A DNA stretch of 64,000 nt from Candidatus Gottesmanbacteria bacterium (lineage in GTDB: Bacteria > Patescibacteria > Microgenomatia > UBA10105 > UBA927). The DNA lies in the NCBI GenBank assembly GCA_903821745.1, contig CAIJMI010000005.1, forward strand, positions 1-64,000, written 5' to 3'. Of this stretch, positions 16,993-25,461 are shown in pieces; position 1 is the first letter of the stretch, and each line of letters starts with the position of its first letter. A model generated the notes under the pieces. The model searched no databases and was not told the DNA's origin. It saw nothing but the letters and a program-made list of their open reading frames with translations. The translations under genes and the position numbers were made by a program.

Positions 16993-18381
16993 ATGTCTAG
17001 ATTGGCCGGAAAGACAGTTGCAGTTGTCGGGATATCAATTGAAGGAAGAGATTCGATGGATTTTTTGCTTCAGGAAGGATGCACGATCCTTTGTTGTGAC
17101 AGAAGAGATGAAAAAGAGTTTTCTGATATCATGGCGCTTTATGCAGGTAAACCAGTGACGTTTTGTTTTGGAAATACCTATGCGTCAAAACTGTTGTCTG
17201 CAGATGTCATTATTCGTACGCCCGGTATGTCTCCCAGAACCCCAGAATTAGTAGAGGCACGAAAAAAAGGTATTGAGATAACCAGTGCAACACAATTATT
17301 TTTTGAATTTTGTCAGGCTCCGATTATCGGTGTAACAGGAACGAAAGGAAAAGGAACAACAAGCACATTAATCTATGAAATGCTTAAAGCTGAAGGAAAG
17401 ACAGCATATCTTGGGGGAAATGTTGGTACTCCTTTACTATCAACCGTCAGATCCATGCAACCATCTGATTGGGTAGTATTTGAATTATCTTCTTTTCAAC
17501 TCGAAGACGTAACAGTAAGTCCGCATATTGCAGTCGTTTTGCGTATTACACAGGATCATTTGGCAAATTTTGATGTCAACGCAACGAACTTTCATGAAAC
17601 AAGAGAAGCATATGTCGAAGCAAAATCACAGATTGTTCGTCATCAAAAAGAAGATGATTTTGTCATTATTAATAATGCGGACCATACGGCGCATTCGTTT
17701 GAATATTTGACGAAAGCGCATGTTTTCAGATTTGATCGATATTGTACAAAAGGAGCAGACTGTTTCGTTGAGAATCATGTAGTGACGCTCGTTGAGCATG
17801 AAACGCAAATACGTATTTGTTCAGCAGCTACCGTCAAGATGCGAGGAGATCATAATTTGGAAAATATTGCAGCAGCTACACTTGCTGCACGAGCTGCCGG
17901 AGTTTCTATTGCCGCCATTCAAAAGACGGCAACGACGTTTACAGGACTTGAACACCGGTTAGAATTTGTGAAAACGATAGATGGAGTTTCTTATTTTAAT
18001 GATTCATTTTCAACCATACCAGAAACAACAATTGCAGCAATTGAATCATTTGAGGAGCCAAAAATTCTTATTCTTGGGGGTTCTGAAAAAAAATCAGACT
18101 TTACTGAAATGGGAAAACGTATAGCCTCATCAAACGTTATCGCAATAATTGTAATAGGACAAATGAAAGAACGAATTGTCACAGCGCTGAAACAAGCGGC
18201 ATTTACAGGGGAAATTATTGAAGGGTGCAAATCAATGAAAGATGTAGTGCGAGAAGCAAAACGTCTCTCTCAACCAGGCAGCGTTGTGTTATTAACACCA
18301 GCGTGCGCTTCATTTGGAATGTTTAAAAATTATAAAGAACGGGGGAAAAAATTTAAACATGAAGTTCTTGCACTTGCATAA
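16993..18381 (+). CDS. murD: UDP-N-acetylmuramoylalanine--D-glutamate ligase MurD
   Basis: 462 residues, full length with the N-terminal domain (VAVVGISIEGRDSMDFL). ATP-dependent ligase adding D-Glu. The P-loop reads GTKGKGTT (116-123) where GTNGKST is usual. Further motifs are ELSSFQLED, RITQDHLANF, the carbamoyl-Lys region and C-terminal NDSFSTIPETTIAAI, then TPACASFGMFKNYKERGKKF. A TAAAAT hexamer ends 6 bases before the ATG, suggesting a leaderless internal promoter. Confidence 0.95.
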   Translation: MSRLAGKTVAVVGISIEGRDSMDFLLQEGCTILCCDRRDEKEFSDIMALYAGKPVTFCFGNTYASKLLSADVIIRTPGMSPRTPELVEARKKGIEITSATQLFFEFCQAPIIGVTGTKGKGTTSTLIYEMLKAEGKTAYLGGNVGTPLLSTVRSMQPSDWVVFELSSFQLEDVTVSPHIAVVLRITQDHLANFDVNATNFHETREAYVEAKSQIVRHQKEDDFVIINNADHTAHSFEYLTKAHVFRFDRYCTKGADCFVENHVVTLVEHETQIRICSAATVKMRGDHNLENIAAATLAARAAGVSIAAIQKTATTFTGLEHRLEFVKTIDGVSYFNDSFSTIPETTIAAIESFEEPKILILGGSEKKSDFTEMGKRIASSNVIAIIVIGQMKERIVTALKQAAFTGEIIEGCKSMKDVVREAKRLSQPGSVVLLTPACASFGMFKNYKERGKKFKHEVLALA

Positions 18382-19465
18382 ATCAGAATCGGGACGACCA
18401 GATTGGCTGCTTATTGGAATTGTGCTGTTGCTTTGCGGGTTTGGTCTTCTTATGGTATATGATTCTTCCGTTGCAATTGCTATCCGTGATTTTGGCAATC
18501 AGTATTACTATCTTACCGAACAGTTAAAATGGTTTGCGGTTGGCTTGATTGTATTTTTTATTTTTTCAATTATCGATTACCGAATATATAAAAAATTAGC
18601 ACTCCCGATGCTCCTCGGCACGGTATTTCTCCTTCTTGTTGTTTTTATTCCAGGAGTGGGAATTAAAGCTTTAGGAGCAAAACGGTGGATTAATTTAGGA
18701 TTTACCGTCCTGCAGCCTGCAGAGCTTGCAAAACTTTCTCTTGTGATTTATTTATCTGCCTGGTTTTCAACAAAGGAGAAAGATCGGTTAATTTCTTTTC
18801 TGATACTCATTGGAATGATTGCAGGACTGATCATTTTAGAACCAGATTTAGGTACAACACTTGTTATTGCAGCAACTGCAATAACAATGTATTTTTTTTC
18901 GGGCGCACCGCTTACGCAGTTTGCAGTCATGATTCCTGTGACTATTCTTGGTGTGTTGGGGATTGCTGTCGCTTCTCCGTATCGATTTGCACGGCTTACG
19001 ACGTTTTTTAATCCTGAAAAAGATCCCCTTGGCGCATCCTATCATATACACCAAGCAACGATCGCACTTGGATCCGGTGGATTATTCGGCGTTGGTATAG
19101 GAAGCTCCAGACAAAAATATGAATATTTACCCGAAGCAAACACGGATTCAATTTTTGCAATCATTGGGGAGGAAATCGGGTTTATTGGTGCAGTGTTGCT
19201 CATTAGCGCATTTTTACTTGTTATATGGCGTGGTTTTCGGATTGCCAGACGTACAGAAGATCCGTTTGGTAAACTGTTGAGTCTTGGGATTACCTCATGG
19301 ATTGCGTATCAGGTTATCATGAATATTGCTGCAATGGTCGCACTCATCCCATTAACCGGAGTGCCGATGCCATTGTTATCCTATGGTGGTTCTAGCTTAA
19401 TTGTTGTTCTTGCTGGACTTGGTATACTGATTAATATAAGTAAATCTGTAAGTCATGGAAAATAA
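18359..19465 (+). CDS. ftsW: FtsW, SEDS-family peptidoglycan glycosyltransferase
   Basis: About 368 residues with ten predicted membrane helices. FtsW polymerises lipid II at the septum with the class B PBP. Family motifs: GAKRWINLGFTVLQPAELAKL, EPDLGTTLV, and the loop NTDSIFAIIGEEIGFIG, then GVPMPLLSYGGSSL. The frame overlaps the end of murD; ATG 18359 (MKFLHLHKSESGRPD) is chosen over the upstream start at 18314, with a G-rich stretch (GGGGG, 18341-18345) 13 bases upstream. It overlaps the murG start by 11 bases. Confidence 0.94.
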   Translation: MKFLHLHKSESGRPDWLLIGIVLLLCGFGLLMVYDSSVAIAIRDFGNQYYYLTEQLKWFAVGLIVFFIFSIIDYRIYKKLALPMLLGTVFLLLVVFIPGVGIKALGAKRWINLGFTVLQPAELAKLSLVIYLSAWFSTKEKDRLISFLILIGMIAGLIILEPDLGTTLVIAATAITMYFFSGAPLTQFAVMIPVTILGVLGIAVASPYRFARLTTFFNPEKDPLGASYHIHQATIALGSGGLFGVGIGSSRQKYEYLPEANTDSIFAIIGEEIGFIGAVLLISAFLLVIWRGFRIARRTEDPFGKLLSLGITSWIAYQVIMNIAAMVALIPLTGVPMPLLSYGGSSLIVVLAGLGILINISKSVSHGK

Positions 19466-20567
19466 TTCATCAAAGAAAACTATTTGTATTACCGGTGGAC
19501 ATGTGACGCCAGCGTTGGCTGTCATTGAAGAGATACAGGGTCAAAAAAAACCATGGAATATTTTTTTCGTCGGGAGGCAATATACATCTCAAGGTACGAA
19601 TGATGAATCGGAAGAGAAAAAGAGTATTGAGCGGATGCACATTCCATTTTTTCCCATTCACGCAGGAAGAATGCAACGATATTTTTCGCTGTCTGCTTTA
19701 CGGGAATTGTTTTTTGTGCCCATTGGTTTGATAGAAGCCTGTGTATTTTTTTTACGTCATAAACCGGATGTGATTCTTTCATTCGGCGGATATGTGAGTC
19801 TTCCTGTCGTTCTTGCTGGTTGGTTATTTGGTATTCCGGTTGTTATTCATGAACAAACACATGTCTTAGGGCTTGCAAATAAAATAGCGGCACGGGTAGC
19901 AAATAAAGTACTAGTGACATTTGACGATACGAAAGGTACGAAACAACTACCTAACACGGTCGTTACAGGACTACCGATACGAAAATCATTTTTTCATGTA
20001 GTCACGAAACCCACATTTTCTGTGTCTTCGGATAAGCCGATTTTGTATATTACCGGCGGAGCAACCGGATCAGTCTCATTGAATGATTTATTATTTCCAT
20101 CAATAGTTCGTTTAGTATCATCATTTACAGTTATTCATCAAACTGGACAACCTTCCTTTGAAAAAGCGCTTCAGATAAAGAAGCAATTAATCAAAGATGA
20201 ACAGGAACGGTATTTTCCATACCCCTATTTTGCATCAGAAGATGTTGCATGGTTGATGAAACATATGGTTTTGCTTGTCGGTCGCTCAGGAGCAAATACA
20301 ACGGTTGAAGTTTCACTATTTGAAAAACCTGCAATTTTTATCCCGCTGCCATGGGCGGCAAATAATGAACAAATGCTCAATGCAATTTGGTACCAGCATC
20401 TTGGTCATGGAATTACTGTTGAGCAGAAGAAAGCGACACCAGAACAACTGTTGGAGTTGATTCTCAATTTTGCAAATAAGAGAGTAAAAGAACAGGGTGA
20501 AAAGAAAAAGATTCCTGTCACACATGCAGCCACTGCCGTTGTTCGGGAACTTGCCTCAGTTTTATGA
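19455..20567 (+). CDS. murG: Lipid II synthase MurG
   Basis: 370 residues, GT28 family with GT-B fold. It transfers GlcNAc to lipid I on the inner membrane face. The N-terminal Gly-rich loop is TGGHVTPALAV, a slightly divergent form of GGTGGHxxPAL. SFGGYVSLPVVLAGWLFGIPVVIHEQ and the C-terminal VGRSGANTTVEVSLFEKPAIFIPLP block with AANNEQ identify the family. It overlaps ftsW and ftsQ by a few bases, implying coupled translation. Confidence 0.95.
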   Translation: MENNSSKKTICITGGHVTPALAVIEEIQGQKKPWNIFFVGRQYTSQGTNDESEEKKSIERMHIPFFPIHAGRMQRYFSLSALRELFFVPIGLIEACVFFLRHKPDVILSFGGYVSLPVVLAGWLFGIPVVIHEQTHVLGLANKIAARVANKVLVTFDDTKGTKQLPNTVVTGLPIRKSFFHVVTKPTFSVSSDKPILYITGGATGSVSLNDLLFPSIVRLVSSFTVIHQTGQPSFEKALQIKKQLIKDEQERYFPYPYFASEDVAWLMKHMVLLVGRSGANTTVEVSLFEKPAIFIPLPWAANNEQMLNAIWYQHLGHGITVEQKKATPEQLLELILNFANKRVKEQGEKKKIPVTHAATAVVRELASVL

Positions 20568-21232
20568 GAAAAATAATTCTTGGATTCGTCGGCTTACTTT
20601 GTCTTGTAGGGCCAATTTTTATTGTTCGATTTATTCTAAAATCTTTTACGATCAAAGATATCGTAGTTTCAGGAGATGCCGCAATTGTTCAAGTAAATGA
20701 AAAACAGTTTGTAGGAAACACATTACTGTTTCCTGCATTGAGTGTCATTAAACAAATTCAAGACGATAATCCACTTGTTAAATCGATAGACATAAAAAAA
20801 CATTTTCCTTCAACACTCGAGCTTATCGTTCATAAACGGCAGCCAATTGCGCAGTTAAAAACTCCAACTGCGATTGTTGGAATTGATGAAGACGCAGTTG
20901 TGACTGATGTTGTTGGAAATATAGATGCACCGGTTATTGAAATTGATGTCCCGTTAGTTCGGATGGGCCAAACAATACGAGATGAATCAGTGAAACAGTC
21001 AGTGAAGGTCGTGGCTGGAACAGTAACATTTTTGAACGTTTTACAAATAACAAAGAATGATTCCTTGTCTATACGTGTAATAACAAAACAATCAAGTATA
21101 TTTATTCCTCAAAATAAGGATATCCGCCCAATACTGGATACTTTACAAACGTTGATGTCGGGGTTTAGAATAAAAGGACTTATACCGAAAACGATTGATC
21201 TTCGGTTTGATAAACCAGTCGTTCAATTTTAA
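20564..21232 (+). CDS. ftsQ: FtsQ/DivIB-type divisome protein
   Basis: 222 residues. N-terminal membrane helix (about 5-25), then a POTRA domain beginning at FTIKDIVVSGDAAIVQ and including VKSIDIKKHFPSTLELIVHKRQPIA, which is typical for FtsQ, then a beta-rich region. FtsQ links FtsL/FtsB-type proteins and regulates septal wall synthesis. Its place between murG and ftsA matches the classic dcw order. It begins with a 4-base overlap (ATGA) with murG. Confidence 0.88.
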   Translation: MRKIILGFVGLLCLVGPIFIVRFILKSFTIKDIVVSGDAAIVQVNEKQFVGNTLLFPALSVIKQIQDDNPLVKSIDIKKHFPSTLELIVHKRQPIAQLKTPTAIVGIDEDAVVTDVVGNIDAPVIEIDVPLVRMGQTIRDESVKQSVKVVAGTVTFLNVLQITKNDSLSIRVITKQSSIFIPQNKDIRPILDTLQTLMSGFRIKGLIPKTIDLRFDKPVVQF

Positions 21233-21233
21233 T

Positions 21234-22538
21234 ATGGCACGTGACAGGATACTAACAGGAATTGACATTGGAACTTCCAAGATAACTACTGTTATTGCCA
21301 GTGTTTCAGATGAACAGGAACTTCGTGTTGTTGGTGTTTCTACAGTACCAAGTCGTGGACTTCGAAAAGGACAGATTGTCAATATTGAGGAAGCAACGTC
21401 TGCAATATCAGAAAGCCTTGATGCAGCTGAACGAATGGCGGGTGCATCTGTTGCAAGTGCATTTATTTTGACGGGGGGCAATCATATTGCATCCTTAAAT
21501 TCTCACGGCGTTGTTGCCGTTGCAGAGCCGGATAAAGAAATATCAGAAAATGATGTGACAAGGGTAATAGATGCAGCAAAAGCAATTTCTCTTCCCTCGT
21601 CACGGGAAATTTTACATATCATTCCTCGAGGATATCTTGTGGATGGGCAGGAGGGAATTGTTGATCCAATTAATATGACTGGTGTTCGACTGGAAGTGGA
21701 CACACATCTTATTACCGGAGGATCAATCGCAATTCGAAACTTATATAAATGTGTTGAAGATTTGGGGGTCGAGGTCGAAGGAATTGTTTTTGGAGGTCTT
21801 GCGGCTGCATCATCAACACTCACCGATACTGAAAAAGAATTAGGTGTAGTGCTTGTTGATATTGGTGGAGGAACAACGGATGTAGCTTTATATGTTGATG
21901 GTGCACTTTCATATTCATCAGTGATTCCCGTTGGTGCCATAAACATTACAAAAGATTTAGCAGCAGGGCTTCGTATTTCCTTGGAAAGTGCAGAAAAAAT
22001 TAAACTTGCACTTGGTACACAACCAAAAATACCAGTTCTTCCAGAGGAAAACGATGATAATAGAGGAAAACCAAAAGTAGATAAATCAGATGAAATGGAT
22101 GTAACAGACCTTCATCTGTTGGAGGAAATGAAAACGGTATCACGAAAAACACTAGTTGAAGGAATTGTAAAACCAAGATTAAATGAAATATTTTCACTGG
22201 TGGGGCTGGAAATAAAAAAAAGTGGTTTTGGCGGTATGACACCATCAGGAGTAGTCCTTACTGGTGGTGGCGCACAAACGGTTGGTGCAGTTGAAGCAGC
22301 CAGACGAAATTTAGCAATGCCGGTACATATTGGCACACCAAAAAATATTTCAGGACTGATTGAAGAAATTATGTCACCTGCATACGCAGCAAGTGTGGGA
22401 TTATTGCTTTATGGATTAAAGGCAGAAAAACGAGATACAGGATCATTATTTAAGAGTATTGGAAGAATGGGAGATAAGAATCCCATGAAAGGTATTGCAG
22501 GAAAGATGATAAATCTGATAAAGTCATTCTTGCCCTAG
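21234..22538 (+). CDS. ftsA: FtsA, actin-like membrane tether of FtsZ
   Basis: About 434 residues. Actin-fold ATPase: phosphate-1 motif (TGIDIGTSK), the 1C/SHS2 region, phosphate-2 motif (VLVDIGGGTTDVAL) and adenosine motif (GVVLTGGGAQTVG). An acidic/basic linker sits around residues 263-290. The C-terminal KMINLIKSFLP is a likely amphipathic membrane-targeting helix. The start is ATG 21234 just after the ftsQ stop; the open frame continues upstream inside ftsQ but lacks homologous residues. Confidence 0.95.
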   Translation: MARDRILTGIDIGTSKITTVIASVSDEQELRVVGVSTVPSRGLRKGQIVNIEEATSAISESLDAAERMAGASVASAFILTGGNHIASLNSHGVVAVAEPDKEISENDVTRVIDAAKAISLPSSREILHIIPRGYLVDGQEGIVDPINMTGVRLEVDTHLITGGSIAIRNLYKCVEDLGVEVEGIVFGGLAAASSTLTDTEKELGVVLVDIGGGTTDVALYVDGALSYSSVIPVGAINITKDLAAGLRISLESAEKIKLALGTQPKIPVLPEENDDNRGKPKVDKSDEMDVTDLHLLEEMKTVSRKTLVEGIVKPRLNEIFSLVGLEIKKSGFGGMTPSGVVLTGGGAQTVGAVEAARRNLAMPVHIGTPKNISGLIEEIMSPAYAASVGLLLYGLKAEKRDTGSLFKSIGRMGDKNPMKGIAGKMINLIKSFLP

Positions 22539-22588
22539 AAAAATATCTCCTTTAGGTCTCTGCCCCCTGACGGAATAATACTAAACGT

Positions 22589-23737
22589 ATGTTAATTAAA
22601 CCGGAGATTGCGAGATTTGCAAAAATTAAGGTTGTTGGTATCGGTGGGGGAGGAAGTAATGCAGTAAACTCCATGATTGCTGCGGGACTCATTAAAGGTG
22701 TTGATTTTATTTCTGTCAACACAGATGCACAAGCACTTCTAACAAACTTAGCACAAACAAAAATCCAAATTGGGGAAAATGTTACGCGTGGACTGGGTGC
22801 AGGAGGAAATCCAGAAGTCGGAAGACAGGCAGCGGAGGAGTCACGCGAAAAAATTAAAGAATATCTTCGAGATTGCGATATGGTGTTTATTACCTGTGGC
22901 GAAGGTGGAGGAACAGGTACAGGCGCAGCCCCACTTTTTGCAGAAATTGCAAAAGAACAGGGAGCATTAACAGTTGCTGTTGTGACAAAACCTTTTCGAT
23001 TTGAAGGAACCAGACGAATGGTAGCAGCAGAAGAAGGAATAATGAATCTAAAAGATAAAGTGGATACCCTTATTGTTATTCCAAATCAACGGCTGCTTGA
23101 GGTTATTGATAAAAAATTGACGCTGCTTGAAGCGTTCCGCGTTGCAGATTCTGTATTAAGTCAGGGTGTTCAGGGAATTTCTGATCTTATTACGATGCCA
23201 GGACTTATCAACGTTGATTTTGCAGACGTCCGGTCAATTATGACGAACGCTGGATCAGCACTTATGGGGATCGGAACCGGCGTTGGAGAAAATCGTGCAG
23301 CAACTGCTGCAAGAACCGCAATCGCATCTCCATTGCTTGAGATGTCGATTGAAGGAGCAAAAGGCGTTCTTTTCAATATTATGGGAGGCAATGACCTCAC
23401 GATGGCTGAGGTTGATGAAGCAGCAAAACAGATTGCTGGAGCAGTCGATCCAGACGCAAATATTATTTTTGGCGCAACGATTGATGAAAACCTTGTAGAT
23501 CAGGTAAAAATTTCTGTTATAGCAACAGGGTTTGATGAAACAAAAAAAAGATTACGAGAAATGACAGCATCACGAGGGACAACGCAAACCGGATTTGGGC
23601 AATCATATTCACCACGTCCTGTTCCTCAGCAGGAAGTTCGTCAACAACCAATACAACCAGTGTTTACACCGCCAGCTGATGTGCCACCGGAAGATGATGA
23701 ATTTGAGATCCCCGCTTTTTTGAGACAAAGAAACTAA
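22589..23737 (+). CDS. ftsZ: Cell division protein FtsZ
   Basis: 382 residues. Tubulin-like GTPase that forms the Z ring. Motifs: VVGIGGGGSNAVNSM, the tubulin signature GEGGGTGTGAAPL, T7 synergy loop region NVDFADVRSIM. A Gln/Pro-rich linker leads to the conserved C-terminal peptide (DEFEIPAFLRQRN), which binds FtsA. Unlike its neighbours it is separated from ftsA by a 50-base gap, and a TAATAC hexamer ends 7 bases before its ATG, so it probably has its own promoter and a leaderless message. Confidence 0.98.
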   Translation: MLIKPEIARFAKIKVVGIGGGGSNAVNSMIAAGLIKGVDFISVNTDAQALLTNLAQTKIQIGENVTRGLGAGGNPEVGRQAAEESREKIKEYLRDCDMVFITCGEGGGTGTGAAPLFAEIAKEQGALTVAVVTKPFRFEGTRRMVAAEEGIMNLKDKVDTLIVIPNQRLLEVIDKKLTLLEAFRVADSVLSQGVQGISDLITMPGLINVDFADVRSIMTNAGSALMGIGTGVGENRAATAARTAIASPLLEMSIEGAKGVLFNIMGGNDLTMAEVDEAAKQIAGAVDPDANIIFGATIDENLVDQVKISVIATGFDETKKRLREMTASRGTTQTGFGQSYSPRPVPQQEVRQQPIQPVFTPPADVPPEDDEFEIPAFLRQRN

Positions 23738-23799
23738 AATAAACGCTTCCTAAGTTTACAAATACTGCTGGTTCTGTATCATATGTTTATCAAAATATT

Positions 23800-25260
23800 A
23801 TGATACGATATGAATATATGAAGCGCATTCAAAACTATTTCGTAAAGCATTCATTTTTATTAATGGTTTTGTATTCTATAGTACTTTCTGTTTTATATAG
23901 TATTCTATCAATTCTGCGTCATAATCATTTTCAGTCTGGTGCGTTTGATTTAGGATTATATGATCAGGCGATATGGAAATTTGGTCATTTTTTGGGGGCA
24001 TATAATACAGTAAAAGATAGAATTATTTTTGGCGATCATTTTGTTCTAACGCTTCCTATTTTTGGAATTCTTTTTTATCTTTGGGACAACGTTCGGATGC
24101 TTCTGATTGTTCAGGCAACTGTTATAGCCACATCAGCTATACCGATATTTTTAATTGCACGAAAACGATTATCATCTGAATTTGCAGCCATTTGTGTAGC
24201 GATTACGTACAGCTTATTTTACGGTATCCAATATGGCGTATATTTTGATTTTCATCCGATTATTATTGGTGTTGCTATTATTTCGTGGCTTGCGTATTTT
24301 TGGGAATACGATAAAAAAGTTTTATTTTGGATTACATTTATCATTGGACTTTTAACACAGGAGAATATGGGCATCGCAATTGCTGGTCTTGCAGCTATAT
24401 ATTTTTTCAGAAAAAAATATTGGAAGCAGGCAATTCTTGTTGGAATTTTCGGTATTTCGTATAGCTTGCTTTCCATGAAAGTTGCGGCACTATTTTCTCC
24501 GGTCGGGTATCAATATTGGCCACAACTACCAGCGACACTTCACGATGCATTTGTTCGTCTTTTTGACAGTGAAGAAAAACGGCAAGTATGGTTGTATAGT
24601 TATTCGACATTTTCTTTTTTGCCACTTTTATCACCTGGAAGTTTACTTGCTGTGCTTGTAGATCTTTCTCAATATTTTGTTACAGGACCCGAATTTGCAA
24701 GAATGTGGAGTCCGTTTATGCATCATCGTGCAATACTTGCTCCGTTTCTTGTTTTGGGAACACTGGACGTTCTCGTTGTTGTGAAAAGAATAAAAATTCG
24801 GGTTGCCTATGTTGCAGCCCTGCTTCTCGGTGTTTCGTTGGTTCTACAATATGTATTTCATTTCCCATTAAATAAGCTAATAAAGGTAGAATATTGGCAA
24901 AAAGAATCATGGATGCAGGATACTAGAAAACTTATTACAAACGTTCCTTCAGGTGTTTCTCTGGCTGCACAACAAAACTTAGTTCCTCATTTGACACATC
25001 GAAATTCCATTTATCTGGTATGGCCTAGGGAGCATGATATTGACTCCATGCCGTGTGGACAGAAACTGTGCTGGTGGTTGGATTTTGGGACACAGGCCGA
25101 TTATTTGGTTGTGGACACCCGTCCTGATCAATGGCTTACGCAAATTCTTGAATCAAACGAACATTGGAATAGTGCAATTGCCAACATGGAAAAGGCAGGA
25201 AAGATACAGTTGGTCAATCAGGTGGGTGGAACAAAACTCTATAAAATTGTTAAAGAATGA
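23800..25260 (+). CDS. DUF2079 polytopic membrane protein
   Basis: 486 residues with roughly ten predicted membrane helices, then a C-terminal globular part of about 120 residues. The N-terminal block (SGAFDLGLYDQAIW, then FGDHFVLTLPIFGILFYL) and YFDFHPIIIG are characteristic of the DUF2079 family of GT-C-like membrane proteins of unknown function. Start is ATG 23800 or the in-frame ATG 23818 (MKRIQNYF). A sugar-lipid transferase role is possible from fold resemblance only. Confidence 0.82.
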   Translation: MIRYEYMKRIQNYFVKHSFLLMVLYSIVLSVLYSILSILRHNHFQSGAFDLGLYDQAIWKFGHFLGAYNTVKDRIIFGDHFVLTLPIFGILFYLWDNVRMLLIVQATVIATSAIPIFLIARKRLSSEFAAICVAITYSLFYGIQYGVYFDFHPIIIGVAIISWLAYFWEYDKKVLFWITFIIGLLTQENMGIAIAGLAAIYFFRKKYWKQAILVGIFGISYSLLSMKVAALFSPVGYQYWPQLPATLHDAFVRLFDSEEKRQVWLYSYSTFSFLPLLSPGSLLAVLVDLSQYFVTGPEFARMWSPFMHHRAILAPFLVLGTLDVLVVVKRIKIRVAYVAALLLGVSLVLQYVFHFPLNKLIKVEYWQKESWMQDTRKLITNVPSGVSLAAQQNLVPHLTHRNSIYLVWPREHDIDSMPCGQKLCWWLDFGTQADYLVVDTRPDQWLTQILESNEHWNSAIANMEKAGKIQLVNQVGGTKLYKIVKE

Positions 25261-25268
25261 AAAAAGTA

Positions 25269-25283
25269 TGATATACTTTAGGG
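25269..25283 (+). promoter_or_regulatory. Extended -10 promoter of the ileS T-box leader
   Basis: TGA followed by TATACT (25272-25277) gives a TGn-extended -10. Transcription would start near 25284, just before the T-box structures. A weak TTGTTA lies 19 bases upstream. Confidence 0.6.
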
Positions 25284-25461
25284 AAGAAGCGTTACGATCT
25301 GCTATCAACAGAGAATCGTTTGGATGAAGAACATCTTTTGTAAAAAGATGCGTAGAACATCCCGGGTAAGCCCGATACAGCAGTCATTAAGAAGTAATGA
25401 AGGTGGTACCACGAACAACCGTTCGTCCTTTATGTATATAATAAAGGAGGGCGGTTTTTCT
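25284..25461 (+). ncRNA. T-box riboswitch leader of ileS (ATC specifier, apparently ultrashort Stem I)
   Basis: The antiterminator is textbook: A1 helix AAGG/CCTT (25400-25403 with 25427-25430), 7-base T-box bulge TGGTACC (25404-25410) whose TGG can pair with the tRNA CCA end, and A2 helix ACGAAC/GTTCGT closed by AACC. Upstream, ACGAT/ATCGT (25294-25298, 25315-25319) and CTG/CAG enclose a 7-base loop CTATCAA that holds the Ile codon ATC (25304-25306). Further hairpins lie at 25332-25350, 25363-25374 and 25385-25399. The alternative hairpin CCTTTAT/ATAAAGG (25427-25433 with 25441-25447) covers the Shine-Dalgarno and precedes TTTTT, so control could be translational, transcriptional or both. 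Confidence 0.9.

Noticed and set aside
25324..25461. 46-codon N-terminal extension of ileS
   Set aside because: This stretch forms the T-box RNA structures; the Shine-Dalgarno at 25445-25450 and homology place the start at 25462.
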